39,499 nt of DNA. Origin: an uncultured Pelagibacteraceae bacterium (GTDB lineage: Bacteria; Pseudomonadota; Alphaproteobacteria; Pelagibacterales; Pelagibacteraceae). The notes under the pieces are model-generated. The model ran no database searches and was not told the origin of the DNA. It saw only the letters and a program-made list of their open reading frames with translations. Shown here in pieces: positions 26,007-33,724 of this stretch (its first letter is position 1; each line of letters starts with the position of its first letter). The stretch spans positions 1 through 39,499 of the forward strand of contig CACHPJ010000008.1 of assembly GCA_902581775.1 (NCBI GenBank), read 5' to 3'. The position numbers and the translations under genes were made by a program.

Positions 26007-26296
26007 TGAAATCAGCTTTAATTTTATTTGATAACATTATTACATTATACATATGGATTTTAATTATTAACGCTGTTCTAAGTTGGCTAGTTTCTTTTAA
26101 TATTCTTAACACGGGAAACAGGTTTGTTTATGCTATTTTAGACGTATCATATAGACTTACTGCACCTCCTTTAAATTTTATAAGACGATACATGCCTAAT
26201 CTGGGTTCGATTGATATTTCACCTGTTATTCTAATATTAGGTTTAATGTTTTTTAGAAATTTAGTTTTTGAATATTTGGCGCCTAGTTTATTTTAA
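26006..26296 (+). CDS. YggT family membrane protein
   Basis: A 96-residue protein with two hydrophobic segments (about 8-28 and 72-92). The linker pattern is typical of YggT: ILDVSYRLTAPPLNFIRRY followed by IDISPVILILGLMFFRN. YggT proteins are widespread and poorly understood, and are linked loosely to osmotic or ion homeostasis and cell division. It overlaps the channel gene by 1 nt and is 2 nt before folD. In many alphaproteobacteria a DUF167 gene stands between yggT and folD; none is present here. Confidence 0.9.
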   Translation: MKSALILFDNIITLYIWILIINAVLSWLVSFNILNTGNRFVYAILDVSYRLTAPPLNFIRRYMPNLGSIDISPVILILGLMFFRNLVFEYLAPSLF

Positions 26297-26298
26297 AT

Positions 26299-27138
26299 AT
26301 GATTATTGACGGAAAAAAATTATCAGGAGAGTTGATTGAGGAAATTAAAAAAGAGGTTTTAAATTTAAAAAAAGATGGGAAACTAATTGGTCTTTCAGTA
26401 ATATTAATTGGGGAATATCCACCAAGTCTAATCTATGTAAAGAATAAAGAGAAAAGAGCAAAAGAGGCAGGTATTAACTCAGAAATCATTAAGTATTCTG
26501 CTGATATTACTGAAAATGAGGTGCTAAGTAAGATAAAAGAACTTAATAAAAATAGAGAAGTTTCAGGCATTCTTGTACAATTGCCTTTACCCAATCACAT
26601 AAATAAAGAAAAAATTATAAACGCTATCGACCCATTGAAAGATGTTGATGGTTTTCATCCTATAAATGTAGGCAACTTGGCTTCAGGCAACAGTTCAATT
26701 GTTCCCTGCACGCCTTTAGGATGTTTACATCTTATAAAAAGTGTAGAAACAAATTTAAGTGGGAAACATGCGGTAATTTTAGGAAGATCTAACTTAAACG
26801 GTAAACCGATGGCACAACTTTTGCTTAAAGAAAATTGTACTGTAACAATTGCCCATTCTAAAACTATAGACCTAAAATCTGAGTGTAAAAAAGCAGACAT
26901 CCTAGTTGCGGCAGTAGGGGCAAAAGAATTAGTCAAGGGAGATTGGATAAAAAAAGGTGCAATAGTTATCGATGTAGGAATTAATAAAATTAATGACAAA
27001 ATTGTTGGAGATGTTGAATTTAATGCCACTAAAGAATTAGCCAAAGCCATAACACCTGTGCCTGGGGGAGTGGGGCCAATGACTATAGCGTGTCTTTTAA
27101 AAAATACACTTGAGTGCTTCAAAAAAACAAATTTGTAA
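26299..27138 (+). CDS. folD: Bifunctional methylenetetrahydrofolate dehydrogenase / cyclohydrolase
   Basis: Converts 5,10-methylene-THF to 10-formyl-THF in one-carbon metabolism, supplying formyl donors to enzymes such as PurH. It has 279 residues. Motifs: YVKNKEKRAKEAGI with the catalytic Lys (about 50-63), ILVQLPLPNH, DVDGFHPINVG, the NADP-binding ILGRSNLNGKPMAQLL, and the C-terminal TPVPGGVGPMTIACLL. It ends the hemC-hemD-channel-yggT-folD run. Confidence 0.97.
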   Translation: MIIDGKKLSGELIEEIKKEVLNLKKDGKLIGLSVILIGEYPPSLIYVKNKEKRAKEAGINSEIIKYSADITENEVLSKIKELNKNREVSGILVQLPLPNHINKEKIINAIDPLKDVDGFHPINVGNLASGNSSIVPCTPLGCLHLIKSVETNLSGKHAVILGRSNLNGKPMAQLLLKENCTVTIAHSKTIDLKSECKKADILVAAVGAKELVKGDWIKKGAIVIDVGINKINDKIVGDVEFNATKELAKAITPVPGGVGPMTIACLLKNTLECFKKTNL

Positions 27139-27166
27139 TTTAGGTAAGTTTATATAACTTAATAAA

Positions 27167-28648
27167 ATGAAGTTATTTCTAATATTAGGAAATCAATTAT
27201 TTAACACAAAATATTTAAATAATTTTAAAGATCATATTTTTTTTATGGCTGAAGATTATGGTTTATGTTCTTTTGAAAAACACCATAAATTAAAGATTCT
27301 ATTATTCTTATCATCAATGAGATCTTTTAGGGACGAGTTAAAATTTAAAAAATTTAATCTGATATATTATAATGTAAGTAAAGATTTTAAACTTAAATAT
27401 GAAAAAAAAGTTGAAAAAATTATTAAAGAAAAAAAGATAAAAGAAATTTCTTTTTTTGAAATCGAAGATAAGTTTTTTGAAAAGAGAATTTTAACTTTAT
27501 GTAAAAATAATTCTTTAAAGGTAAATCAAATTAAGTCACCCATGTTTCTCATAGATAGGAATGAGTTCAAAAATTACCTTTCAAAAAATAAACGACCTTT
27601 TATGGCTAACTTTTACAAAATTGTGAGAACAAAAATGAATTTATTAATGAATAAAGATGGGACGCCCAAAGGAAATAAATGGAGTTTTGATGAAGAAAAT
27701 AGAAAAAAACTTCCTAAAATAATAAAAATTCCAGAAATTTCTAAAGCAAAGGAAACCAAAAATACCCTAGAGCTTAAAAAATTTATTAATTCCAATTTTA
27801 AAAATCATCCAGGTAATACTGATCAATTTTGGTTTCCAACTACAAGGCAAGACGCAAATATATGGTTGGACAAATTTTTAAAAGAAAGAATAAAATTATT
27901 TGGAGACTATGAAGATGCAGTGACCGATAAGTCTAATACTGTTTTTCATAGTGCTTTAAGTCCATTAATTAATATAGGTTTAATCACACCCGAGGAAATA
28001 ATAGATAAGATTAAAAAAATTGAAAACAAAGTACCTATTAATTCTTTAGAGGGTTATATTAGGCAAATTATTGGTTGGAGAGAGTTTATGAGAGGAATTT
28101 ATCAAAATTATGAAAATAGATTAGAAAAAACAAATTTCTTCAATCACAAAAGAAACATGAAAAATTCTTGGTACAATGGAACAACAGGGTTAGATCCTCT
28201 AGATCACGCGATAATAAATGCAAAGAATTATGGGTGGTCTCATCATATTGAAAGACTAATGATACTATCCAATATCATGAATCTTTGTGAGATAAACCCT
28301 AAGCAAGTTTATAAATGGTTCATGGAAATGTTTGTAGACTCCTCCGATTGGGTCATGGCTCCAAATGTTTACGGTATGGGTCTTTTTAGTGATGGAGGAA
28401 TTTTTGCCACAAAACCTTATATTTGTGGTTCAAGTTATTTTTTGAAAATGATGCATTTTAAAAAAGGACCTTGGTGTGATGTGATGGATGGATTATATTG
28501 GAAATTTATTGATAGACATAAAAAGTTTTTTTTAAAAAATCCTAGACTTGCAATGATGGTTAGAATTTCAGAAAAAATGAATAAAGAGAGAAAATCTAGA
28601 ATCTTTAAAGCCGCAAACAGCTTTATAAAGGAGAATACTAATGGTTAA
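27167..28648 (+). CDS. Photolyase/cryptochrome-related protein of the FeS-BCP (PhrB) type with altered cluster ligands
   Basis: A 493-residue protein. The N-terminal alpha/beta antenna domain is about 1-130 (LFLILGNQLF...). The helical FAD domain is about 210-470, with FPTTRQDANIWLDKFL, EGYIRQIIGWREFMRG and YGWSHHIERLMILSN. FeS-BCP enzymes repair (6-4) photoproducts using FAD and a 4Fe-4S cluster held by four Cys. Here C373 is in place, but the YC-x2-C pair is absent; the segment reads YICGSSYFLKMMHFKKGPWC with C420 and C437. So the cluster is probably absent or held differently. It leads a run with the DCC and DUF2256 genes. Confidence 0.88.
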   Translation: MKLFLILGNQLFNTKYLNNFKDHIFFMAEDYGLCSFEKHHKLKILLFLSSMRSFRDELKFKKFNLIYYNVSKDFKLKYEKKVEKIIKEKKIKEISFFEIEDKFFEKRILTLCKNNSLKVNQIKSPMFLIDRNEFKNYLSKNKRPFMANFYKIVRTKMNLLMNKDGTPKGNKWSFDEENRKKLPKIIKIPEISKAKETKNTLELKKFINSNFKNHPGNTDQFWFPTTRQDANIWLDKFLKERIKLFGDYEDAVTDKSNTVFHSALSPLINIGLITPEEIIDKIKKIENKVPINSLEGYIRQIIGWREFMRGIYQNYENRLEKTNFFNHKRNMKNSWYNGTTGLDPLDHAIINAKNYGWSHHIERLMILSNIMNLCEINPKQVYKWFMEMFVDSSDWVMAPNVYGMGLFSDGGIFATKPYICGSSYFLKMMHFKKGPWCDVMDGLYWKFIDRHKKFFLKNPRLAMMVRISEKMNKERKSRIFKAANSFIKENTNG

Positions 28649-28988
28649 AGTCTTTTTTAATAATTCTTGCAATATATGTAGGTCAGAAATTAATCACTAT
28701 AAAAAATATTCTAACGATAATTTAGAATGGATTGATGTAACAAATAATCAAGAAGCTCAAAAACTAACCTCAAAATCTTATAAAGAACTTTTAAGAAGAA
28801 TGCATGTTATCAAAGATGGAAAAATAATTGATGGAGCAGAATCCTTCTTAATCATTTGGAAAAACATACCTAAATATAATTTTTTATATAAAATTTTTAA
28901 AATTAAACCTTTGTTTTTTTTATTAAATATATTTTACGAGATAGCAGCTTATTTTTTATTTATTAAAAACAAGCATCTTCTCAAGTGA
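28641..28988 (+). CDS. DCC-family thiol-disulfide oxidoreductase-like protein (DUF393)
   Basis: A 115-residue protein with the DUF393 pattern: an N-terminal beta strand leading into C10-N-I-C13, then a NYLEWIDVT-type strand (here NLEWIDVTN), and a MHVIKDGKIIDGAESFLIIW motif in the middle. The C-terminal third is hydrophobic. These proteins look like thioredoxin-fold oxidoreductases, but the physiological partner is unknown. DUF393 genes often neighbour photolyases. It overlaps the photolyase-like gene by 8 nt and the DUF2256 gene by 4 nt. Confidence 0.88.
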   Translation: MVKVFFNNSCNICRSEINHYKKYSNDNLEWIDVTNNQEAQKLTSKSYKELLRRMHVIKDGKIIDGAESFLIIWKNIPKYNFLYKIFKIKPLFFLLNIFYEIAAYFLFIKNKHLLK

Positions 28989-29128
28989 TAAAAAAATCTA
29001 ATTTACCTAAAAAAATCTGTTTAATATGTAACAGATCTTTTTCATGGCGAAAAAAATGGCGTTTAAATTGGAAGGCAGTAAAATATTGCTCTCAAAAGTG
29101 TGCTGGAGTAAAAAAAACGCAAAAATGA
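28985..29128 (+). CDS. DUF2256 protein, 47-residue zinc-ribbon-like
   Basis: A tiny gene starting with GTG (28985) and ending in TGA (29126-29128). It has the DUF2256 pattern: an N-terminal NLPKKICLICNRSFSWRKKW stretch (residues 6-25) with one CxxC (C12, C15), followed by WKAVKYCSQKCAG (29-41) with a CxxxC (C35, C39). The four Cys suggest a bound zinc. DUF2256 occurs beside photolyase/cryptochrome genes in many marine bacteria; its role is unknown. It overlaps the DCC gene by 4 nt and the next gene by 4 nt, so translation appears coupled. Confidence 0.9.
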   Translation: MIKKSNLPKKICLICNRSFSWRKKWRLNWKAVKYCSQKCAGVKKTQK

Positions 29129-29673
29129 AGATCTTACTTTACTTTATAATTATTTTTAATCTTTATAATACGAGCCTTATCGCTTCTGATGAAATAATAA
29201 ATAAACTTAAAGAAGGTAAAAAAATAGTATTTATTAGACACGCAATAGCTCCAGGGGGAGGAGATCCTCCAAATTTTGACTTATATAATTGCAATACACA
29301 AAGAAATTTAAGCAAAAAAGGAGTACAACAATCTAAGAACCTTGGATATTTTTTTGTTAAAAATAAAATATTAATTGATAAAGTTTTAAGCAGTGAGTGG
29401 TGTAGATGCAAAGATACCGCTAAATTTGCCTTCAAAGAATTTGAAACATTTGATGGCTTAAATTCTTTTTTTTCTGAAAAATTTAGAAAAAACAAAAAAA
29501 ATCAGATCAGTAAATTAATTAAATACATAGAAAATTGGGACGGAAAAGGAAATTTGATTTTAGTTACCCATTATGTTGTAATTTTAGAAATGTTAGACAA
29601 AACTGTTACTTCTGGTGAGATTGTTGTTGTAGATAAAAATTTAAATTATTTAGGAAGTATAAACAAATATTAA
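29125..29673 (+). CDS. Exported histidine phosphatase family protein
   Basis: A 182-residue member of the phosphoglycerate-mutase-like superfamily. A signal peptide covers about 1-21 (hydrophobic core LLYFIIIFNLY). The catalytic RHA motif is R38-H39-A40 in VFIRHAIAPGGG; E91 and the second His H149 in LVTHYVVILEM complete the site. The frame is open from 29044, but that stretch overlaps DUF2256 in another frame, and Met at 29125 begins a proper signal peptide. Substrate unknown; it is presumably a periplasmic phosphatase. It ends the photolyase-led run. Confidence 0.86.
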   Translation: MKILLYFIIIFNLYNTSLIASDEIINKLKEGKKIVFIRHAIAPGGGDPPNFDLYNCNTQRNLSKKGVQQSKNLGYFFVKNKILIDKVLSSEWCRCKDTAKFAFKEFETFDGLNSFFSEKFRKNKKNQISKLIKYIENWDGKGNLILVTHYVVILEMLDKTVTSGEIVVVDKNLNYLGSINKY

Positions 29674-29727
29674 AAAAAAGTAGGTTTGTCACAGATTACT
29701 TTATTAGATATTATTGTATTATAATTT

Positions 29728-30054
29728 ATGTGCCCAGTTTGTTGGATATCAGGATTCATAGCCGCTTTATTTGGCGGATCCTTAATAGCTGTAGTTAATC
29801 ATCCTATTTCTTGGATTTTAAGTTTAATGCTAATTTCATATGGAGTATATAAATTTTATGAAGCCAAACAAAGAGGAAAAAAAATGTCTTTTGACACAAA
29901 GAGTAAAAATAAAAAAACAATATTTAGATTTGTTCAGGGAGTAGTAGTTGGGTCTTTTGTAACAATTATAGTCTTTTACAGCTTAACTTATAAAGAGCAC
30001 GAAAGAATGCACGATCTTTTAGAAAAACACGGTATTGAGAAGCACGAACATTAG
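29728..30054 (+). CDS. Small membrane protein with an N-terminal CxxC and His-rich tail
   Basis: A 108-residue protein I do not recognise. It begins MCPVCWISGF, giving a CxxC at residues 2-5, followed by hydrophobic segments at about 7-44 (two helices) and 69-88. The C-terminal 20 residues contain five His (HERMHDLLEKHGIEKHEH). The Cys pair and His tail could bind a metal, but nothing confirms this. It follows the phosphatase by 54 bp and its 3' end overlaps the convergent photolyase-like gene by 4 nt. Confidence 0.72.
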   Translation: MCPVCWISGFIAALFGGSLIAVVNHPISWILSLMLISYGVYKFYEAKQRGKKMSFDTKSKNKKTIFRFVQGVVVGSFVTIIVFYSLTYKEHERMHDLLEKHGIEKHEH

Positions 30055-31187
30055 TTGATTTTTAACTTAGATAATATTTTTGGGATGTTTGATTTAAAAT
30101 TAAAAAATCCTTTGTTGGAAAATTGCCAACTAAATTCATCCTCCTCTCTTGTCAGAAAATTATAACTAAGTGATTTTTTTTTTTTAATATTCCTCAAAAA
30201 AGACAAATTTTCACCAATCGATGGATAAATTATATCAAAAGCTTTTATAGTATCAGTCAAATCTTTAAATTTATCTTCTTCAATAACTTTTATCTTTTGA
30301 TATCTTTTTGCCTGATCAATAATTAACGCTTTTTTATAATTCAAAACTTTATCATCAATTTTAATCTGACGGTTTTCATTAGTAAGTAAAATACAATAAA
30401 CCTCTTTATATGTTTGTAAATTTAAAGTTTCTATATTTAGGTCATTTTCAAACAAAATGAGAACTTCATTTTTTTTTTCACTTTTTTCTATTTCTAATGG
30501 TTTAGCCTTATATTCTCTATCATCTATTATTGGAGAAGCATTTTCATTCAGATTGATGTTTTGATATTTATTATTAGTAAACTTTTTAATGTTCCATGAT
30601 TGTGCAACATATTGTTTTCCTCTGGTTTGAAGACCAGCAACCCACCTCCAACTTAAAGTATTTGATGCTGCATCACCATCAAACAAATACCTCATAAAAA
30701 ATTCAGCACCTTTTTGCCATGGTAAATGTAAAGTAAAAATCCAAATACTAGCGAACCACATTCTGGTATGATTGTGCAAATAATTGCTTTCTTTAAGTTC
30801 TTTTACCCAATCATTGAAACAATCAATTTGAGTTTTCCCATTTATTGCATTTTTATAATTCTTATCTTCTTCAATATTATTCAAATCTTCCAAAAAATCT
30901 GACCAAACATTTGGTCTAAGTTCTAGCCACCCCTTCCAATAAACTCTCCAAAAAATTTCTTGAATATATTTTTCTACTTTTTCAACAGGGTATTTTGACA
31001 AAACTTTCTTAGCTGTTTCATATTCAGTAATTAAGCGATGCGATATATAAGGAGATAAACCAGAAACATTATCTCTATTTTTTACTCCAAAATCGAAATT
31101 TCTTTTTGAAGTATAATTCAAAATATTTTTCTCGACAAAATTATTAAGCTTACCTAACGCGCCAGATCTTGTAGTTTCAAAATACAT
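30051..31187 (-). CDS. Photolyase-superfamily FAD-domain protein with a C-terminal alpha/beta-like extension
   Basis: A 378-residue protein. Residues 1-208 match the FAD-binding helical domain of photolyases and cryptochromes: VSGLSPYISHRL (41-52), FWRVYWKGWLELRPNVW (79-95), LHNHTRMWFASIWIFTLHLP (137-156) and ASNTLSWRWVAGLQTRGKQY (174-193). The usual N-terminal antenna domain is missing. Residues 240-378 instead alternate strands and helices (EVLILFEND, VYCILLTNE, KALIIDQ, FDIIYPSIGENL), as in an alpha/beta domain. Whether it repairs DNA or senses light is unknown. The start at 31187 overlaps the stop of the small membrane gene; an upstream Met at 31268 lies inside that gene. Confidence 0.85.
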   Translation of the reverse strand: MYFETTRSGALGKLNNFVEKNILNYTSKRNFDFGVKNRDNVSGLSPYISHRLITEYETAKKVLSKYPVEKVEKYIQEIFWRVYWKGWLELRPNVWSDFLEDLNNIEEDKNYKNAINGKTQIDCFNDWVKELKESNYLHNHTRMWFASIWIFTLHLPWQKGAEFFMRYLFDGDAASNTLSWRWVAGLQTRGKQYVAQSWNIKKFTNNKYQNINLNENASPIIDDREYKAKPLEIEKSEKKNEVLILFENDLNIETLNLQTYKEVYCILLTNENRQIKIDDKVLNYKKALIIDQAKRYQKIKVIEEDKFKDLTDTIKAFDIIYPSIGENLSFLRNIKKKKSLSYNFLTREEDEFSWQFSNKGFFNFKSNIPKILSKLKIN

Positions 31188-31393
31188 TAATTTTCGTCGT
31201 CTTCCTCTCTCCATCCATCGATAAATAATTTCCAACAAGCCCAAGTTACACAAGGTATACCTACACAAAATCCCAATAGAACTCCATTGTGTCTACCTAA
31301 ATGTATTGAGCCGAAGTGCGCACTTAAAATCGGAGGCAAAATTAATACAGAGGCAACTATTATATATCTAAAAATAAATGGAGGTCTTTTCAA
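31187..31393 (-). CDS. Small membrane protein upstream of the photolyase-like gene
   Basis: A 68-residue protein with hydrophobic segments at about 7-25 and 37-56, a basic N-terminus and a strongly acidic tail (GWREEDDEN). No known family recognised. Its stop overlaps the photolyase-like start by 1 nt, so the two are almost certainly translated together; it lies 26 nt after the SDR gene. The layout suggests a membrane partner for the soluble flavoprotein, which is inference. Confidence 0.7.
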   Translation of the reverse strand: MKRPPFIFRYIIVASVLILPPILSAHFGSIHLGRHNGVLLGFCVGIPCVTWACWKLFIDGWREEDDEN

Positions 31394-31419
31394 ATTGAAA
31401 TTCCTTAAAAATAAATACT

Positions 31420-32136
31420 TTAACCTATATTGGATCTTCCACCGTCAACTCCTATGATTTGACCAGTAATCCATGAACTTTCATCAGAGAGTAAAAAATT
31501 TGCTAAGGCCGCTGAGTCCAAACCTTCTCCCAATCTTTTCATTGGATGTTGTTTTGCGATAGCCTCTAAGATTTTTGGATTCTTTAACATTTTAGAGGAC
31601 ATTTTCGATTTACTTAAACTCGGAGCAATACAATTTACTCTTACATTAGGTGCCAATTCAGAAGCAAGTGAAACAGTAAGCCCTTCTAAAGAAGCTTTCA
31701 CTGGAGATATGATGCTATGATTAGGGAAGCCTTGTTTAACAGCAATCGTAGAAAATAGTACTATAGAAGACTTATTCTTTTTTAAATTGTCTTGAAATTT
31801 TTTTATTATTTCTACTATAGGAAACAGATTTAGGTTGAAACTGTTAATATAATCTTTTTTAGATATCAGGTTAATTGGTTTTAAGTCTATAGAGCCAACA
31901 CAATATGCTATTCCAGATATATCGACATCACCTAAATCTTTCTCAACTTTCTCCAAATAATCTTCCTGCAAAACATCTGCAACAGTGTAACTAAATCCAG
32001 TTTCTTGATTTAGACTTTCAACTTCATCTTTATTTTTAGCAATTAAATGAGCTTCTAAATTTTTCTTTTTTATCAATTTTGTAAGTGAACTTCCTACCGC
32101 CCCTGTTGCCCCAACTATCACAAATTTTTTTTTCAT
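31420..32136 (-). CDS. SDR-family oxidoreductase lacking the catalytic tyrosine
   Basis: A Rossmann-fold protein of 238 residues. The dinucleotide loop is GATGAVGSS at 9-17, a D-V pair is at 54-55, and the C-terminal SSWITGQIIGVDGGRSNIG is standard for the family. The YxxxK signature is missing its Tyr: the sequence is IISPVKAS with Lys at 147 and Ile at the Tyr position (143); T130 stands at the Ser position. Activity as a normal dehydrogenase is therefore doubtful. SDR genes accompany photolyases in other marine bacteria. It is 14 nt after psiE and 26 nt before the small membrane gene. Confidence 0.88.
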   Translation of the reverse strand: MKKKFVIVGATGAVGSSLTKLIKKKNLEAHLIAKNKDEVESLNQETGFSYTVADVLQEDYLEKVEKDLGDVDISGIAYCVGSIDLKPINLISKKDYINSFNLNLFPIVEIIKKFQDNLKKNKSSIVLFSTIAVKQGFPNHSIISPVKASLEGLTVSLASELAPNVRVNCIAPSLSKSKMSSKMLKNPKILEAIAKQHPMKRLGEGLDSAALANFLLSDESSWITGQIIGVDGGRSNIG

Positions 32137-32150
32137 ATCAAAAACAACTT

Positions 32151-32537
32151 TTAGATATCGTTCGTTTTTTTGTCGTCTATTTTAAGAAACTTACTATTTC
32201 TAAGTCTTATAATCACTGTTGCAATCGCTACTATTAATATTGCAGACGAAATATAAACTAGGTTTGATGGGTCATCATTTTTATCTTGAAGAATTATATA
32301 TCTTGCTAGGGCTGTAATAGCTATAACCATAGGATATGAAATTCTAACCGATCTTGTCTCCCAATATGATCTGACTAATCCTATTACTTCAATATATATA
32401 AACATTAATAATAAATCTGCTAGCTCAATACTTCTTTCAAGGTACATATCTTTAATTTCTAAAAGAAAGGCTATTACAGTGGCAACCAAAACAAACATTA
32501 CTGCTGTTAATTGTATATTTCTTATTGTTGAATTCAT
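32151..32537 (-). CDS. PsiE-family membrane protein
   Basis: A 128-residue protein with four hydrophobic segments. The family pattern is visible: a first helix, then LLLMFIYIEVIGLVRSYWE, then RISYPMVIAITALARYIIL (about 63-81). E. coli PsiE is induced by phosphate starvation; function unknown. No Pho box is evident, since it is 8 nt after argG and presumably transcribed with it. The final 25 residues are hydrophilic. Confidence 0.85.
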   Translation of the reverse strand: MNSTIRNIQLTAVMFVLVATVIAFLLEIKDMYLERSIELADLLLMFIYIEVIGLVRSYWETRSVRISYPMVIAITALARYIILQDKNDDPSNLVYISSAILIVAIATVIIRLRNSKFLKIDDKKTNDI

Positions 32538-32545
32538 TTTTGTTT

Positions 32546-33724
32546 CTATTTTTTTAAATTTATAGCATGAAAATTTATAAATTTTTCAACTTTTTTTTTA
32601 TTAAACGATTTATTTTCTTCAAAAGAAACTTTTTTCATTGAGTAAGCTTTATTTTTAGTTTGCCTAGATAAAATTATCATATTTCCCTTATAAATTTTTA
32701 GGACAACTTGTCCTGTAACCAATTTTCTATTTTTATCAACAATTTTTTGTAGCTTAAATCTTCTCTTTGAAAACCAATAACCATTATAGACTAGTTCCGC
32801 ATACTCAGGCATTATTCTATCTTTCAAATGCATTGTTTTTTTGTCTAATGTTACCGATTCCATTGCCCTATGTGCAAAATATAAAATTGTTCCTCCTGGA
32901 GTTTCGTATACCCCTCTGGATTTTATTCCTAAAAATCTATTTTCAACCAGATCTACTCTGCCAACTCCATTTTTTCCACCTATTAAATTTAACTTTTCTA
33001 AAAGTTTTTCAGGTTTTAGTTTTTTATTATTAACTGATATTGCATCACCATTTTTAAAGCCAATTTTTACTATTGAAGCAGTGTTAGGAGTTCTTTCTAA
33101 TGGCTTAGTTTTTTGAAAAATAAATTCTGGTGCTGAATTTTTAGGATTTTCCAAAACCTTTCCTTCCGTTGAGGTGTGAAAAATATTATCATCTACTGAA
33201 AATGGTGGTGCACCCTTCTTATCTTTTGGAATAGGAATTTTATTTTTTTTTGCATACTTAATAAGGTCCGATCTTGACTCAAGTTTCCACTCCCTCCATG
33301 GCGCGATTACTTTAATTTTTTTTCCAAAATACGAGTATGCTAATTCAAATCTTACTTGGTCGTTACCTTTCCCAGTTGCACCGTGTGAAACCGCGAATGC
33401 ATTTATTTTTTTAGCGATTAAAACCTGTCTTTTACCAATTAGCGGTCTTGCTATCGAAGTACCCAAGTAATACATTCCTTCATATAAAGCATGAGCTCTT
33501 ATCATGGGAAAAACATAATCTTTTACAAATATATTTTTTAAATCCTCAATTATAATTTTTTTTACACCTAGTCTTTTTGCGTTCTTAATTATTTTCTTTT
33601 TATTCATAATCTGACCAATATCCGCTGTATAAGCTACTACTTCAGAGTCGTAGTTTTCTTGAAGCCACCTTAAAATTATTGATGTGTCTAGGCCGCCAGA
33701 GTAAGCAAGAACAATTTTTTTCAT
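32546..33724 (-). CDS. argG: Argininosuccinate synthase
   Basis: Joins citrulline and aspartate with ATP in arginine synthesis. The ATP-pyrophosphatase motif AYSGGLDTS is at residues 7-15. Later conserved stretches are GTSIARPLI, the AVSHGATGKGNDQVRFEL region (112-129) and ENRFLGIKSRGVYETPGG. It has 392 residues, about normal. The C-terminal 40 residues are rich in Lys. The ATG overlaps the upstream IalB-like stop by 1 nt. No other arg genes are in the window. Confidence 0.96.
   Translation of the reverse strand: MKKIVLAYSGGLDTSIILRWLQENYDSEVVAYTADIGQIMNKKKIIKNAKRLGVKKIIIEDLKNIFVKDYVFPMIRAHALYEGMYYLGTSIARPLIGKRQVLIAKKINAFAVSHGATGKGNDQVRFELAYSYFGKKIKVIAPWREWKLESRSDLIKYAKKNKIPIPKDKKGAPPFSVDDNIFHTSTEGKVLENPKNSAPEFIFQKTKPLERTPNTASIVKIGFKNGDAISVNNKKLKPEKLLEKLNLIGGKNGVGRVDLVENRFLGIKSRGVYETPGGTILYFAHRAMESVTLDKKTMHLKDRIMPEYAELVYNGYWFSKRRFKLQKIVDKNRKLVTGQVVLKIYKGNMIILSRQTKNKAYSMKKVSFEENKSFNKKKVEKFINFHAINLKK

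Noticed and set aside
29044-29124. Upstream extension of the histidine phosphatase
   Set aside because: It overlaps the DUF2256 gene in another frame, and the signal peptide begins at Met 29125.
30051-31187. Second photolyase as a decayed pseudogene lacking its N-terminus
   Set aside because: The frame is intact, the FAD motifs are conserved, it has a coupled upstream gene, and a structured-looking C-terminal part replaces the missing domain.
31187-31268. Longer start of the second photolyase at 31268
   Set aside because: It would overlap the small membrane gene over 82 bp; the photolyase motif begins at Met 31187, which overlaps the stop of that gene by one base.
32767-33116. Two overlapping open frames antisense to argG
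   Set aside because: argG is intact on the other strand and these translations show no family features; they are shadows.
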